In this document: positions 53,532-61,935 of the stretch, piece by piece
Layout of the letters: the number at the start of each line of letters is the position of its first letter
Numbering within the stretch: position 1 is the first letter of the stretch
NCBI RefSeq assembly: GCF_000021565.1
Contig: NC_012440.1
Span: forward strand, 562,672-626,671
Length of the DNA: 64,000 bases
Direction: 5' to 3'
From: Persephonella marina EX-H1
GTDB taxonomy: Bacteria > Aquificota > Aquificia > Aquificales > Hydrogenothermaceae
Notes under the pieces: model-generated
Seen by the model: only the letters and a program-made list of their open reading frames with translations
What the model was told of the DNA's origin: nothing
Database searches by the model: none
Made by a program: the position numbers and the translations under genes

Positions 53532-54674
53532 ATGTCTAAAAGACAGCTTGCGATGGTTATGGATTTAAATAAATGTATAGGATGTCAGACATGTACAGTT
53601 GCCTGCAAAACACAGTGGACAAACAGAAACGGCAGGGAGTACATGTACTGGAACAATGTTGAAACACAGCCTGGAACAGGATATCCAAGGAACTGGATGG
53701 AAGCAGGAGGTGGATTTGATTCTGAAGGGAATCTGAAAGACGGTATTATCCCTGATATGGTTCTTGATTATGGTGTTCCGTGGGATTATAACCATGATGA
53801 GCTTTTTGGTAATGCTGATCAGACAGTTCTTTCACCTAATACTGACCCTGTTTGGGGACCTAACTGGGATGAGGATGTGGGAGAAGGAGACTGGCCGAAC
53901 TCATACTTCTTCTATCTCCCAAGGATATGCAACCACTGTTCAAACCCCGGCTGTCTTGCTGCATGTCCAAGGGAAGCGATATTCAAAAGAGAGCAGGATG
54001 GTATAGTTCTCGTTGATCTTGATAGATGTCAGGGATACAGATACTGTATAGCAGGTTGTCCTTATAAAAAGATCTACTTTAATCCAAAAATATCAAAATC
54101 AGAAAAATGTATATTCTGTTTCCCAAGAATAGAAAGGGGACTTCCACCGGCATGTGCCCATCAGTGTGTTGGTAGAATAAGATTTGTAGGATTCCTTGAT
54201 GATCAGGAATCTCAGGTTTACAAACTTGTCCATAAGTACAAGGTCGCACTTCCCCTCAGACCAGATTTTGGAACACAGCCAAACGTTTACTATGTTCCAC
54301 CTCTTGAAGGTCCACCGAAGTTTGATGACGAAGGAAAGCCAATAGAGGGAAGTGGAAGAATACCTGTTGAGTTCCTTGAAAAACTTTTCGGACCGGAAGT
54401 TCATCAGGCTCTTAAAACACTTAAAGAAGAGATGGAGAAAAGAAAGAGAGGAGAAGAATCAGAACTTATGGATATTCTTATAGCTTACAACCATGCTGAC
54501 ATGTTCAGACTTGATGAGAACTACTACCAGGGTATAGCTGAGCAGAAAGGCCTTAAAGGAACGGAGTTCTTCAGAATTATTGATGAGAGGTACATTCAGG
54601 GGGCTAACACGCAGAAAGTAGAGGTAAAACAGTACTTTAATGTATCCGGTGTAAATCACAAAGAAAACCATTAA
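53532..54674 (+). CDS. Type II molybdoenzyme Fe-S beta subunit (SerB/DdhB/NarH-like)
   Basis: The 380-residue protein holds four cluster motifs. The first is CIGCQTCTVACKT (C15-C25). CNHCSNPGCLAACP follows, then CQGYRYCIAGCPYKKIYFN with Tyr replacing one Cys (the 3Fe-4S site, Trp in NarH), and CIFCFPRIERG with CAHQCVGRIRFVG. There is no export signal, so it is expected to travel with the alpha subunit through Tat. It passes electrons between the alpha FeS cluster and the haem gamma subunit. It follows alpha by 17 bases. Confidence 0.93.
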   Translation: MSKRQLAMVMDLNKCIGCQTCTVACKTQWTNRNGREYMYWNNVETQPGTGYPRNWMEAGGGFDSEGNLKDGIIPDMVLDYGVPWDYNHDELFGNADQTVLSPNTDPVWGPNWDEDVGEGDWPNSYFFYLPRICNHCSNPGCLAACPREAIFKREQDGIVLVDLDRCQGYRYCIAGCPYKKIYFNPKISKSEKCIFCFPRIERGLPPACAHQCVGRIRFVGFLDDQESQVYKLVHKYKVALPLRPDFGTQPNVYYVPPLEGPPKFDDEGKPIEGSGRIPVEFLEKLFGPEVHQALKTLKEEMEKRKRGEESELMDILIAYNHADMFRLDENYYQGIAEQKGLKGTEFFRIIDERYIQGANTQKVEVKQYFNVSGVNHKENH

Positions 54675-54700
54675 AAGAAGGATTAAGGAGGAAAGAGATA

Positions 54701-55906
54701 ATGAATAGAGGCTTAAAAGCTGGGTTACTTGGATTATCACTGATAGCCTTCACAGCTACAGCCGGAGAAAAGGAGTTTTTTAAGTACGAGGTTATAAATG
54801 GAAAGTACGTTGAGGGAGAGATATCCGCTGATCCGGATGATAAGATCTGGAAAACGGCAAGAGGTAAAGATGTTTATCTCTACCCTCAGATAACTGTAAG
54901 GCTGAACGATAAAAAGGCAAACAGCCTGATACCAAAGAAGAAAAAGGTAACAGCAAGAGTTAAAGTTGTTTATAACAGTAAAAATATAGCTGTTTATGTA
55001 AGATGGAAGGATGATACACCTTCTATCCAGCCTGTTTACGATACAGATGCCTTTGGTGATGGTGTCAGTGTTGAGTTTCCAAACAGGTTTGGAAAAGGTA
55101 TATCACTGCCGTATGTTGGGATGGGTGATGAGAACCATCCTGTAACTGTGTATCTCCAGAAAAATGTGGCAGGAAGGGATTACCAGAAGGTATTTATCTC
55201 TAAAGGTTTTGGATCGCTGACGGAGATAGAGGAAGATGGTGTTGAGATATCAATGAAGTACAATGAAGAAACGAAGGAATGGACAGCTGTTTTCAAAAGA
55301 CCTTTAAAAACGGATATCAGCAATCTGAAATCAGGTCTCGTACCAGTTGCTTTTGCAATCTGGGATGGAGATAAATACGAGAGAGACGGAAACAAGGTTC
55401 TTTCAAGATGGAAGTTTATAAAACTCGGAAAGTTCCCTATAAATGAGGATTATGTAAAGTATGTATCCTGGGGAACACCTTATATTGACTGGTATAGAAA
55501 GGACAGAAAAGAGGATATAGGAGATCCTGTAAGAGGTAAAAAGCTTGCTATAGAAAATGGCTGTAACTCCTGCCACAGATTTGATGACCAGAGGATAGCC
55601 CCTGCCGGTATGGCTCCTGACCTGTCAAATATAGGAGTTATAGCAAATGCTGTATATATAAAAGAATCCATAATCAACCCTAACGATGTGATAATCAGAA
55701 ACCTGAATCTTAACAGACATTACAACAAAGGGGCACAGCCTGATAAATTCAGAGCATACCCTAACAACGATATGTACCAGTGGTACATAATGATGGATGG
55801 CAAAAGACAGTCAAAGATGCCGCCTTTTGATTATCTATCCCAGCAAGATATAAACGATATAGTAGCCTATCTAAAAACATTAAAAAGCTGGAAAAAATTT
55901 AAGTAG
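54701..55906 (+). CDS. Fused haem b gamma subunit and monohaem cytochrome c
   Basis: The 401-residue protein has an N-terminal signal peptide. An ethylbenzene-dehydrogenase gamma-type haem b domain (about 75-255, ARVKVVYNSKNIAVYVRWKD through VPVAFAIWDGDKYERDG) comes next. A C-terminal cytochrome c domain then has the haem motif CNSCH (starting at residue 288) and a likely Met ligand in SKMPPFDYLS. Normal gamma subunits (SerC, DdhC, EbdC) lack the c domain, so this fusion would move electrons from haem b straight to a periplasmic c haem. Genes for the alpha and beta subunits lie just upstream. Confidence 0.88.
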   Translation: MNRGLKAGLLGLSLIAFTATAGEKEFFKYEVINGKYVEGEISADPDDKIWKTARGKDVYLYPQITVRLNDKKANSLIPKKKKVTARVKVVYNSKNIAVYVRWKDDTPSIQPVYDTDAFGDGVSVEFPNRFGKGISLPYVGMGDENHPVTVYLQKNVAGRDYQKVFISKGFGSLTEIEEDGVEISMKYNEETKEWTAVFKRPLKTDISNLKSGLVPVAFAIWDGDKYERDGNKVLSRWKFIKLGKFPINEDYVKYVSWGTPYIDWYRKDRKEDIGDPVRGKKLAIENGCNSCHRFDDQRIAPAGMAPDLSNIGVIANAVYIKESIINPNDVIIRNLNLNRHYNKGAQPDKFRAYPNNDMYQWYIMMDGKRQSKMPPFDYLSQQDINDIVAYLKTLKSWKKFK

Positions 55907-55920
55907 CCGGAGGTATAGGA

Positions 55921-56394
55921 ATGAAAAGGATATTTGCATACATACTCAGCCTTGCATTTCTTTTCTCAGTAAGTCCGGCTGTGGTTTATGCACAGCAGGA
56001 TGTAGCCGTAGATGAATCTGAAGATGATGAAGAAGATACAGTTGAACTTACAAGTGCCGTTATAACCGCTCTCTCCTGTGCAAAAGAAGCTGAGGAAAGT
56101 GGAGAGTTTGAGGTTCTGTCTTCATGCCCACCTATAAAAGCCTGGGAAGGTGTTGAGGATATATATACTCAGCCTCCAAAGATAGTTGTTTTTGATGTTA
56201 CTGAAGGAGAGTACTACTACGTTCAGGCTTCAAAAGACAGTGTTTACTACTCTGATCTTCTTGAGGGTTTTGGTGGAAGTATAGATGGTGAAGGTTCTTT
56301 TGTTGGAGAGAAAGACGGGATAAAGGTTGTTAAGTTTGAGGAGTTTGAGATAACACCTAAACCTAAACCAGGATTCTTTAAAGGCTGTCTTTAA
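55921..56394 (+). CDS. Exported acidic protein with C-terminal Gly-Cys-Leu, unknown
   Basis: The 157-residue protein has a signal peptide (ILSLAFLFSVSPAVVYA), then a strongly acidic stretch (DESEDDEEDT). Three cysteines remain: C53, C69 and C156. The C-terminus reads PKPKPGFFKGCL. The GCL ending is shared with the anchored rhodanese in the same operon. No family is recognised. The flexible Pro/Lys segment before the penultimate Cys could be a carrier arm for sulfur. It lies between the type II gamma subunit and the second molybdoenzyme. AAGTAGCCGGAGG precedes the start. Confidence 0.7.
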   Translation: MKRIFAYILSLAFLFSVSPAVVYAQQDVAVDESEDDEEDTVELTSAVITALSCAKEAEESGEFEVLSSCPPIKAWEGVEDIYTQPPKIVVFDVTEGEYYYVQASKDSVYYSDLLEGFGGSIDGEGSFVGEKDGIKVVKFEEFEITPKPKPGFFKGCL

Positions 56395-56417
56395 TAAATA
56401 CATAAGGAGGGTTATCT

Positions 56418-57053
56418 ATGAGACTGGGCTTTTTGGTTGATCTAAGTAGATGTATGGGGTGTATGGCCTGTGCTGTTGCCTGTAAGGCAGAGAATGACGT
56501 TCCGCTACACAGCTGGAGGTTAAGGGTTAAGTACATAGATCAGGGTGAGTTTCCGGATGTAAAAAGGCATTTTGTTCCTTTAAGGTGCAATCACTGTGAA
56601 AACGCACCATGTGAAAGGATATGTCCTGTAGGAGCTCTCCACTACCTGCCAAACGGGATTGTGAATGTGGATCACAACAGATGTATAGGATGTGCTTCAT
56701 GTATGATGGCATGTCCATACAACGCTATATACCTTGATCCTGTAACCAACTCAGCTGACAAATGTACATACTGTGCACACAGAATTGAAGTTGGAATGAT
56801 GCCTGCATGTGTGGTTGCTTGTCCAACACATGCGAACATCTTTGGAGACCTTGATGATCCTGAGAGTGAGATATCAAAATACCTTAAATCACACAGGGAT
56901 GTTATGGTGAGAAAGCCTGAACTTGGCACAAAACCAAAACATTTCTACGTTAGAGGTTCAACTGTTGCTCTTGATCCTCTTGCTTCTGAAAGACCTGAAG
57001 GATTTACACTGTTTACAGAAGTTAAGTTTTTAGACCATATAGGAGGGCATTAA
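56418..57053 (+). CDS. NrfC/TtrB/PsrB-type Fe-S subunit
   Basis: The 211-residue protein carries four [4Fe-4S] motifs: C12-C22 (CMGCMACAVACKAE), C57-C69, C89-C99 (CIGCASCMMACPY) and C116/C119 with C131/C135. It has no leader peptide. In this family it links a membrane NrfD-type subunit to a molybdoenzyme catalytic subunit. The following two genes provide exactly these partners. AAGGAGGG precedes the start, and the stop codon is 2 bases from the NrfD gene. Confidence 0.93.
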   Translation: MRLGFLVDLSRCMGCMACAVACKAENDVPLHSWRLRVKYIDQGEFPDVKRHFVPLRCNHCENAPCERICPVGALHYLPNGIVNVDHNRCIGCASCMMACPYNAIYLDPVTNSADKCTYCAHRIEVGMMPACVVACPTHANIFGDLDDPESEISKYLKSHRDVMVRKPELGTKPKHFYVRGSTVALDPLASERPEGFTLFTEVKFLDHIGGH

Positions 57054-57055
57054 TA

Positions 57056-57940
57056 ATGTTAGGAGCTGAAGTTACCTTTGATGTTGCATTACCTAAGGTT
57101 ATATGGGGATGGCTTGTTTCAACAAATATGTGGGCTAAAAGTATAGCCACAGGTACGTTCCTTGTTGGACTTTACTTTGTGATCAGATATCCTGAAAAGG
57201 ACAACTTCTTCAGAAAATGGATTCCTATCCTTGGACTTATATTCATAGGTATAACTTTACTTGTTACAGTTCTTGATCTTCACCATATGTTCAGATTCTG
57301 GAAGATATTTGTTCATGCCCACTTCACATCAGCTGTAACACTTGGGGCATGGGTTGTTTCAGGATTTGTGATAGTTCTTCTTTTATCTTTCTGGTCATGG
57401 GCAACAGGAAACAGAAAACTGTTTGACAGAATAATGATCCCTGGATTCATACTTGCATTTTTCTCAACAATATACACAGCAGGTATTATGGGACAGGCAA
57501 CAGGAAGGGAGATATGGGTTTTTCCTGCTGAGATGATATCAATGCTTTTAAGTGCGACACTTGCAGGATCTGCAGCATTCCTCTTTATTGACAGAATCTA
57601 TAAGTATGTGCTTGATGATCAGATAAGAAGAGAGCTTGGATATATACTCTTCTCAAGTGCAGGTCTGCTTTCAGCACTCTATATTGGGGAGCTTTTCTTT
57701 GCAAAGATGCACAGTGAGTTTTCCTACGAGGTTGTTAAAATACTTGCATTCGGAGATGTTGCTCCATTTTTCTGGTTAGGTCTGGTGTTTGGGTTTATAA
57801 TCCCGATGATTTTAGTAGGTGTAGCTACAGAGAAGAGAAAAGGTCAGTATGCTTTCCTTGGATCTCTGAGTGCTTTAATTGGTCTGTGGCTTATAAAACA
57901 TGCATGGTTAATAGCACCACAATATTTACCACTAAGTTAA
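57056..57940 (+). CDS. NrfD/PsrC-family membrane quinone subunit
   Basis: The 294-residue protein has about eight hydrophobic helices and an NrfD layout: WLVSTNMWAKSIATGTFLVG near the N-terminus, a conserved HHMFRFWKIF segment, and IPMILVGVATEKRK near the end. It exchanges electrons with the quinone pool and anchors the complex. No haem-binding His pairs typical of NarI-type cytochromes are needed. It lies between its Fe-S subunit and catalytic subunit, the B-C-A order also seen in ttrBCA. Confidence 0.9.
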   Translation: MLGAEVTFDVALPKVIWGWLVSTNMWAKSIATGTFLVGLYFVIRYPEKDNFFRKWIPILGLIFIGITLLVTVLDLHHMFRFWKIFVHAHFTSAVTLGAWVVSGFVIVLLLSFWSWATGNRKLFDRIMIPGFILAFFSTIYTAGIMGQATGREIWVFPAEMISMLLSATLAGSAAFLFIDRIYKYVLDDQIRRELGYILFSSAGLLSALYIGELFFAKMHSEFSYEVVKILAFGDVAPFFWLGLVFGFIIPMILVGVATEKRKGQYAFLGSLSALIGLWLIKHAWLIAPQYLPLS

Positions 57941-57958
57941 TCAGGAGGGTTTTAGAAT

Positions 57959-60900
57959 ATGAGAACGAGCAGGAGAGATTTTTTAAAAGGTGTTGCCACT
58001 GTAATTGGTGGAGCAGCATTTGCTAAAGGTGTTGTTGAAAAAACTGTAAGTACAGCAAATGCCGGTGTTAAAGAAGATATAACATTCTTCCCTGAACATA
58101 TAGATTACTATCCACCATTTGAGAAATGGAATGACTGGAAAGAGCCGGAAGGTGCATACTGGAAACAGAAAGGTGGTGCACTGAGAGATGGTGTGAAGAT
58201 GATCAACTATATGATAGTTCCAACTGTGTGTAACAACTGTGAGGCTGCATGTGGTCTTACAGCGTGGATTGATAAGGACAATATGGTTATAAAGAAATTT
58301 ATGGGTAACCCTTTCCACTCTGGAAGTAGGGGAAGAAACTGTGCAAAGGGTTATGCAACATTAGCACAGACATACGATCCTGATAGAATACCTTTCCCAT
58401 TAAAAAGAGCTCCCGGATCTAAAAGGGGAGAAGGGAAATGGGTTAGAACTACATGGGATGAAGCGTTAGAAACAATAGGAAAAAGAATGAGGGAGACCCT
58501 GAAAAGGGCTATAAAGGAAGGAGATGAACTTGCTAAAAAGATGGTTATGTACCATGTTGGAAGACCGAACGAGTCAGGTGGTTTTACAGCGAGGGTAGTC
58601 TGGTCTTGGGGTGTTGATGGACATAACTCTCACACAAATATATGTTCAGCAGGTGGAAGACTGGGTGCTATAGCATGGAGTGGTGATGACAGACCTTCGC
58701 CTGATTTTGCAAACTCAAGACTTATATTCCTTTCTGCTTCACATGCAGCAGATGCAGGGCACTACTTCCAGCAGCATGCGGGATACATAGCTGATGCAAG
58801 GGCAAAAGGTGCAAAACTTGTTATAATGGATCCAAGACTTTCAAACTCTGCCGGAATGGCTGATCTTTGGCTTCCAGTATGGCCTGGAACAGAGGCTGCT
58901 GTTTATCTCTCAATGATAAGCAGGCTGCTTCAGGAAGATAAGTACAACAGAAAATTTATGGAAAGATGGGTAAACTGGAAAACATTTATAAAGGACAAAG
59001 AGTATCTTAACTACCTTCTAAAAGAGGGAAGAATATCAAAACTTCCTGAAGGTGAAACATTTGATGATTTTATAGCTGTTTTAAAGGATCTTTACAAAGA
59101 TTACACATTTGAGTGGGCTGCTGAAGAGACAAAAGTTCCTATAGAGAGACTTGAAAAACTTTATGAGCTTATACTCTGGGCAGGAGACAGGATAACATCT
59201 TACTTCTGGAGAGCTCAGGCTGCAGGTAACAGAGGAGGATGGATGTCAGCAGGTAGGACAGGATACTTCCTCCTTGTTGTTACAGGCTCAATAGGTGGTG
59301 TTGGTGCAAATGGATGGCATCACTGGCATGTCCTCGGTGTTGGTGGAAAAGGTGGAAAGGCTACATTAAAGGAAAAGCCTGATCCTGTTGATGCCTGGAA
59401 TGAGCTTTTATGGCCACCAGAATGGCCTTTATCAACATACGAACTTTCATTCCTGCTTCCACATCTTCTAACAGACGATCAGTGGAGAAAGAAATGGGCT
59501 GAAAGAGGCCTTAAGATACCTGACAAGCTTGATGTATGGATCTTTAAAATCTACAACCCTGTATGGATTAACCCTGATGGATTTAAATGGATAGAGGTTC
59601 TCAAAGATGAGAACAAGATGGGACTTACTGTAAACCTATCCCCAACGTGGTCTGAGACAAACTGGTTTGTTGATTATATACTTCCTGTTGGTCTGGCAGG
59701 TGAGAGACATGACAACCAGTCAGCTGAAACAAAACCTGAAAGATGGACGGCTTTCAGACAGCCTGTCTTAAGGGTGGCTCTCAAGAAGATGGGATGGGAA
59801 CCTAAGGTTCCGTGGAGAGCAACACTTGAAGCCCATAAAAAGGTTGGACTCGGTGAGGTATGGGAGGAAAATGAGTTCTGGATAAATCTTGCATGGGCTA
59901 TAGACCCTGATGGTGAGCTTGGAATAAGAAAGTTCTATGAATCAAAGAAAAATCCAGGAAAACCTGTAACTATAGAAGAGTGGTACGACGCAGCATTCGG
60001 AACACTTCCAAACCTCAAGAAAATCTGTGAAAAACTTGGAACATCTCCATATGAGTATATGAGAGATAGAGGGGCCTGGACTGAAGAGACAGATGTTTAC
60101 AATGTTCATGAAAGGGAGATCCCTTACGATCCAGAGAAGGATGCATACAAATATAAAGGAAAATGGATACCAAGAAGCAAACTTGCTGTTGATCCTGACT
60201 CAGGAGCTGTTTATATAAAAGGACATGGAGATGAACTCCACTCTGAAAGACACACAATAGGTGTTATGAGAGATGGTAAACTCCTTAAAGGATTCCACAC
60301 ACCAACAGGTCTTTTAGAGTTCTACTCAAAAACATTTGTTGAGTGGAACTGGCCTGAGTACGCAATCCCTTATTATCCAAGAAACAGAGAGGAGAGAAAG
60401 AAACTTGTCCATGTTGTTACACATGTCCACCATGATTATATGACTGAGCCAAACGCATTTGTTCTCAACCCGATTTACAGACTTCCTTACAACATCCATA
60501 CAAGGTCTGTTAACGCAAAATGGCTTATGGAGATATCACAGAACCACAACCCTGTCTGGATAAACGAGGCTGACGCTAAAAGACTCGGTATAAAGAGAGG
60601 AGATGCTATAAAACTCCGTGTAGTTGATACAGTGTCAGGTATAGAGGTTGGATACTTTGTGGGAATGGCAATACCTACACAGGCTACAAGACCGGGAGTT
60701 CTCGCATGTTCTCACCACTCAGGAAGATGGAGAGTTGTAGACACAGTAAAAGTGGATGGATTTAACCAGGAACTTGGATTTAACAGATACGGAACAGCTT
60801 TAGTTGAGATCCATAACTCCGGACCTGTCTGGGCTGCAAGATGGAAGTCAGGTGTTAGATCATTCAAGGTAGAGAGAAAACATGGAGATAAAAATCTGAA

Positions 60901-61234
60901 ATGGCCATATCCAGAGTTTAACAAGGATATGAAAGAGGTATGGTGGAATGGTGCTTCAGGTGTATGGCAGAATGCTGTCTTCCCTGCAAACCCAGACCCA
61001 CTTTCAGGAATGCACTGCTGGCATAAAAAGGTTCTTGTAGAAAAAGCAGGTCCTAACGATAAGATAGGAGATGTTGTTGTAAACACAGAAGCGACATTTA
61101 AGGTATATCAGGCATGGAGAGATCAGCTCACAAGACCAGCACCGGGTCCAAACGGTCTGAGAAGACCAAAGTGGTTCAAAAGACCTTGGTATCCACACAC
61201 TGACAGTGCTTACAGAATGAAAAAATCACATTAA
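57959..61234 (+). CDS. Tat-exported molybdopterin oxidoreductase catalytic subunit (TtrA/PsrA/SoeA-like)
   Basis: The 1091-residue protein starts with a Tat signal (MRTSRRDFLKGVATVIGGAA). The FeS cluster ligands are C91, C94, C98 and C128 (CNNCEAACG and GRNCAKG). The probable Mo ligand is C229 in THTNICSAGGRLG-like SHTNICSAGG, so the ligand is Cys, unlike the Asp type upstream. A molybdopterin-dinucleotide domain follows (ETKPERWTAF, NPVWINEADAKRLG). Family membership is clear, but tetrathionate, polysulfide, sulfite and arsenic enzymes all share this outline. A terminator hairpin follows the stop. Confidence 0.9.
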   Translation: MRTSRRDFLKGVATVIGGAAFAKGVVEKTVSTANAGVKEDITFFPEHIDYYPPFEKWNDWKEPEGAYWKQKGGALRDGVKMINYMIVPTVCNNCEAACGLTAWIDKDNMVIKKFMGNPFHSGSRGRNCAKGYATLAQTYDPDRIPFPLKRAPGSKRGEGKWVRTTWDEALETIGKRMRETLKRAIKEGDELAKKMVMYHVGRPNESGGFTARVVWSWGVDGHNSHTNICSAGGRLGAIAWSGDDRPSPDFANSRLIFLSASHAADAGHYFQQHAGYIADARAKGAKLVIMDPRLSNSAGMADLWLPVWPGTEAAVYLSMISRLLQEDKYNRKFMERWVNWKTFIKDKEYLNYLLKEGRISKLPEGETFDDFIAVLKDLYKDYTFEWAAEETKVPIERLEKLYELILWAGDRITSYFWRAQAAGNRGGWMSAGRTGYFLLVVTGSIGGVGANGWHHWHVLGVGGKGGKATLKEKPDPVDAWNELLWPPEWPLSTYELSFLLPHLLTDDQWRKKWAERGLKIPDKLDVWIFKIYNPVWINPDGFKWIEVLKDENKMGLTVNLSPTWSETNWFVDYILPVGLAGERHDNQSAETKPERWTAFRQPVLRVALKKMGWEPKVPWRATLEAHKKVGLGEVWEENEFWINLAWAIDPDGELGIRKFYESKKNPGKPVTIEEWYDAAFGTLPNLKKICEKLGTSPYEYMRDRGAWTEETDVYNVHEREIPYDPEKDAYKYKGKWIPRSKLAVDPDSGAVYIKGHGDELHSERHTIGVMRDGKLLKGFHTPTGLLEFYSKTFVEWNWPEYAIPYYPRNREERKKLVHVVTHVHHDYMTEPNAFVLNPIYRLPYNIHTRSVNAKWLMEISQNHNPVWINEADAKRLGIKRGDAIKLRVVDTVSGIEVGYFVGMAIPTQATRPGVLACSHHSGRWRVVDTVKVDGFNQELGFNRYGTALVEIHNSGPVWAARWKSGVRSFKVERKHGDKNLKWPYPEFNKDMKEVWWNGASGVWQNAVFPANPDPLSGMHCWHKKVLVEKAGPNDKIGDVVVNTEATFKVYQAWRDQLTRPAPGPNGLRRPKWFKRPWYPHTDSAYRMKKSH

Positions 61235-61237
61235 TAC

Positions 61238-61259
61238 AGGGGGTTTATCCCCCTTTTTT
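61238..61259 (+). terminator. Rho-independent terminator between the second catalytic subunit and torD
   Basis: The stem AGGGGG/CCCCCT with loop TTTAT is followed by TTTTT. It lies between the catalytic gene and torD, so it probably attenuates rather than ends transcription of the island. Confidence 0.8.
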
Positions 61260-61270
61260 AGAGGTGGAAG

Positions 61271-61900
61271 ATGGAAAAGTTTAATGAGCTACAGGCAAGA
61301 ATAAATATGTACGGTTTCCTTTCAAGACTTCTCATTGAGGAGATAGACGCTGAAACATTAAGGAAGATCAAAAATAACGAGGAGATACTTGATCTATTCC
61401 CAAATACAAAACAGTGGGATCTTTTCTGGGAGAAAGACGAGAAAAAGCTTATAGAAGAGGATCTTAATGTTGATTTTACAACGGTGTTTTTACTTAATGT
61501 ATATCCGTATGAATCGGTTTTTATACATGATGAAGGACATATAAATCCAACTGTAACGAATCCTACACTTATCTTTTACAGAGAACATGGGTATTCCATT
61601 GATCTGAATAAAACAAGAGCCCTCTCTCCTGATCACATAGCTGTTGAGATGGAATTTATGATGAACCTTATTCAGGAAGAGCTTGATTCTTTAAAAAAAG
61701 AGAATGAGAATGAAGCAAAAAGATTAAGAAATATACAGAAGAGATTCCTTGAAGAGCATCTTGGAAGCTGGGGACCTGTCTATCTTATGGCTGCAAGAGA
61801 TATGGCTGAAACACCTTTTTACTACGATGTATGCCAGCTTGCACTTGATTTTATCCTCTCTGATTACGAGTACCTGGCTGAGGAGATGGAGGTTGTATAG
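61271..61900 (+). CDS. TorD/DmsD-family molybdoenzyme chaperone
   Basis: The 209-residue all-helical protein shows the TorD-family signature, with ALSPDHIAVEMEFMMNLIQE at about 116-135, and a C-terminal acidic helix. Such chaperones bind Tat signals and guard molybdenum-cofactor insertion. Two Tat-exported molybdoenzymes precede it in the same direction, so either or both may be its client. GAGGTGG precedes the start codon. It lies after the terminator hairpin. Confidence 0.88.
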   Translation: MEKFNELQARINMYGFLSRLLIEEIDAETLRKIKNNEEILDLFPNTKQWDLFWEKDEKKLIEEDLNVDFTTVFLLNVYPYESVFIHDEGHINPTVTNPTLIFYREHGYSIDLNKTRALSPDHIAVEMEFMMNLIQEELDSLKKENENEAKRLRNIQKRFLEEHLGSWGPVYLMAARDMAETPFYYDVCQLALDFILSDYEYLAEEMEVV

Positions 61901-61935
61901 CAATAGCAGGTAATAAAATGTAAGAGGATTTTGCG

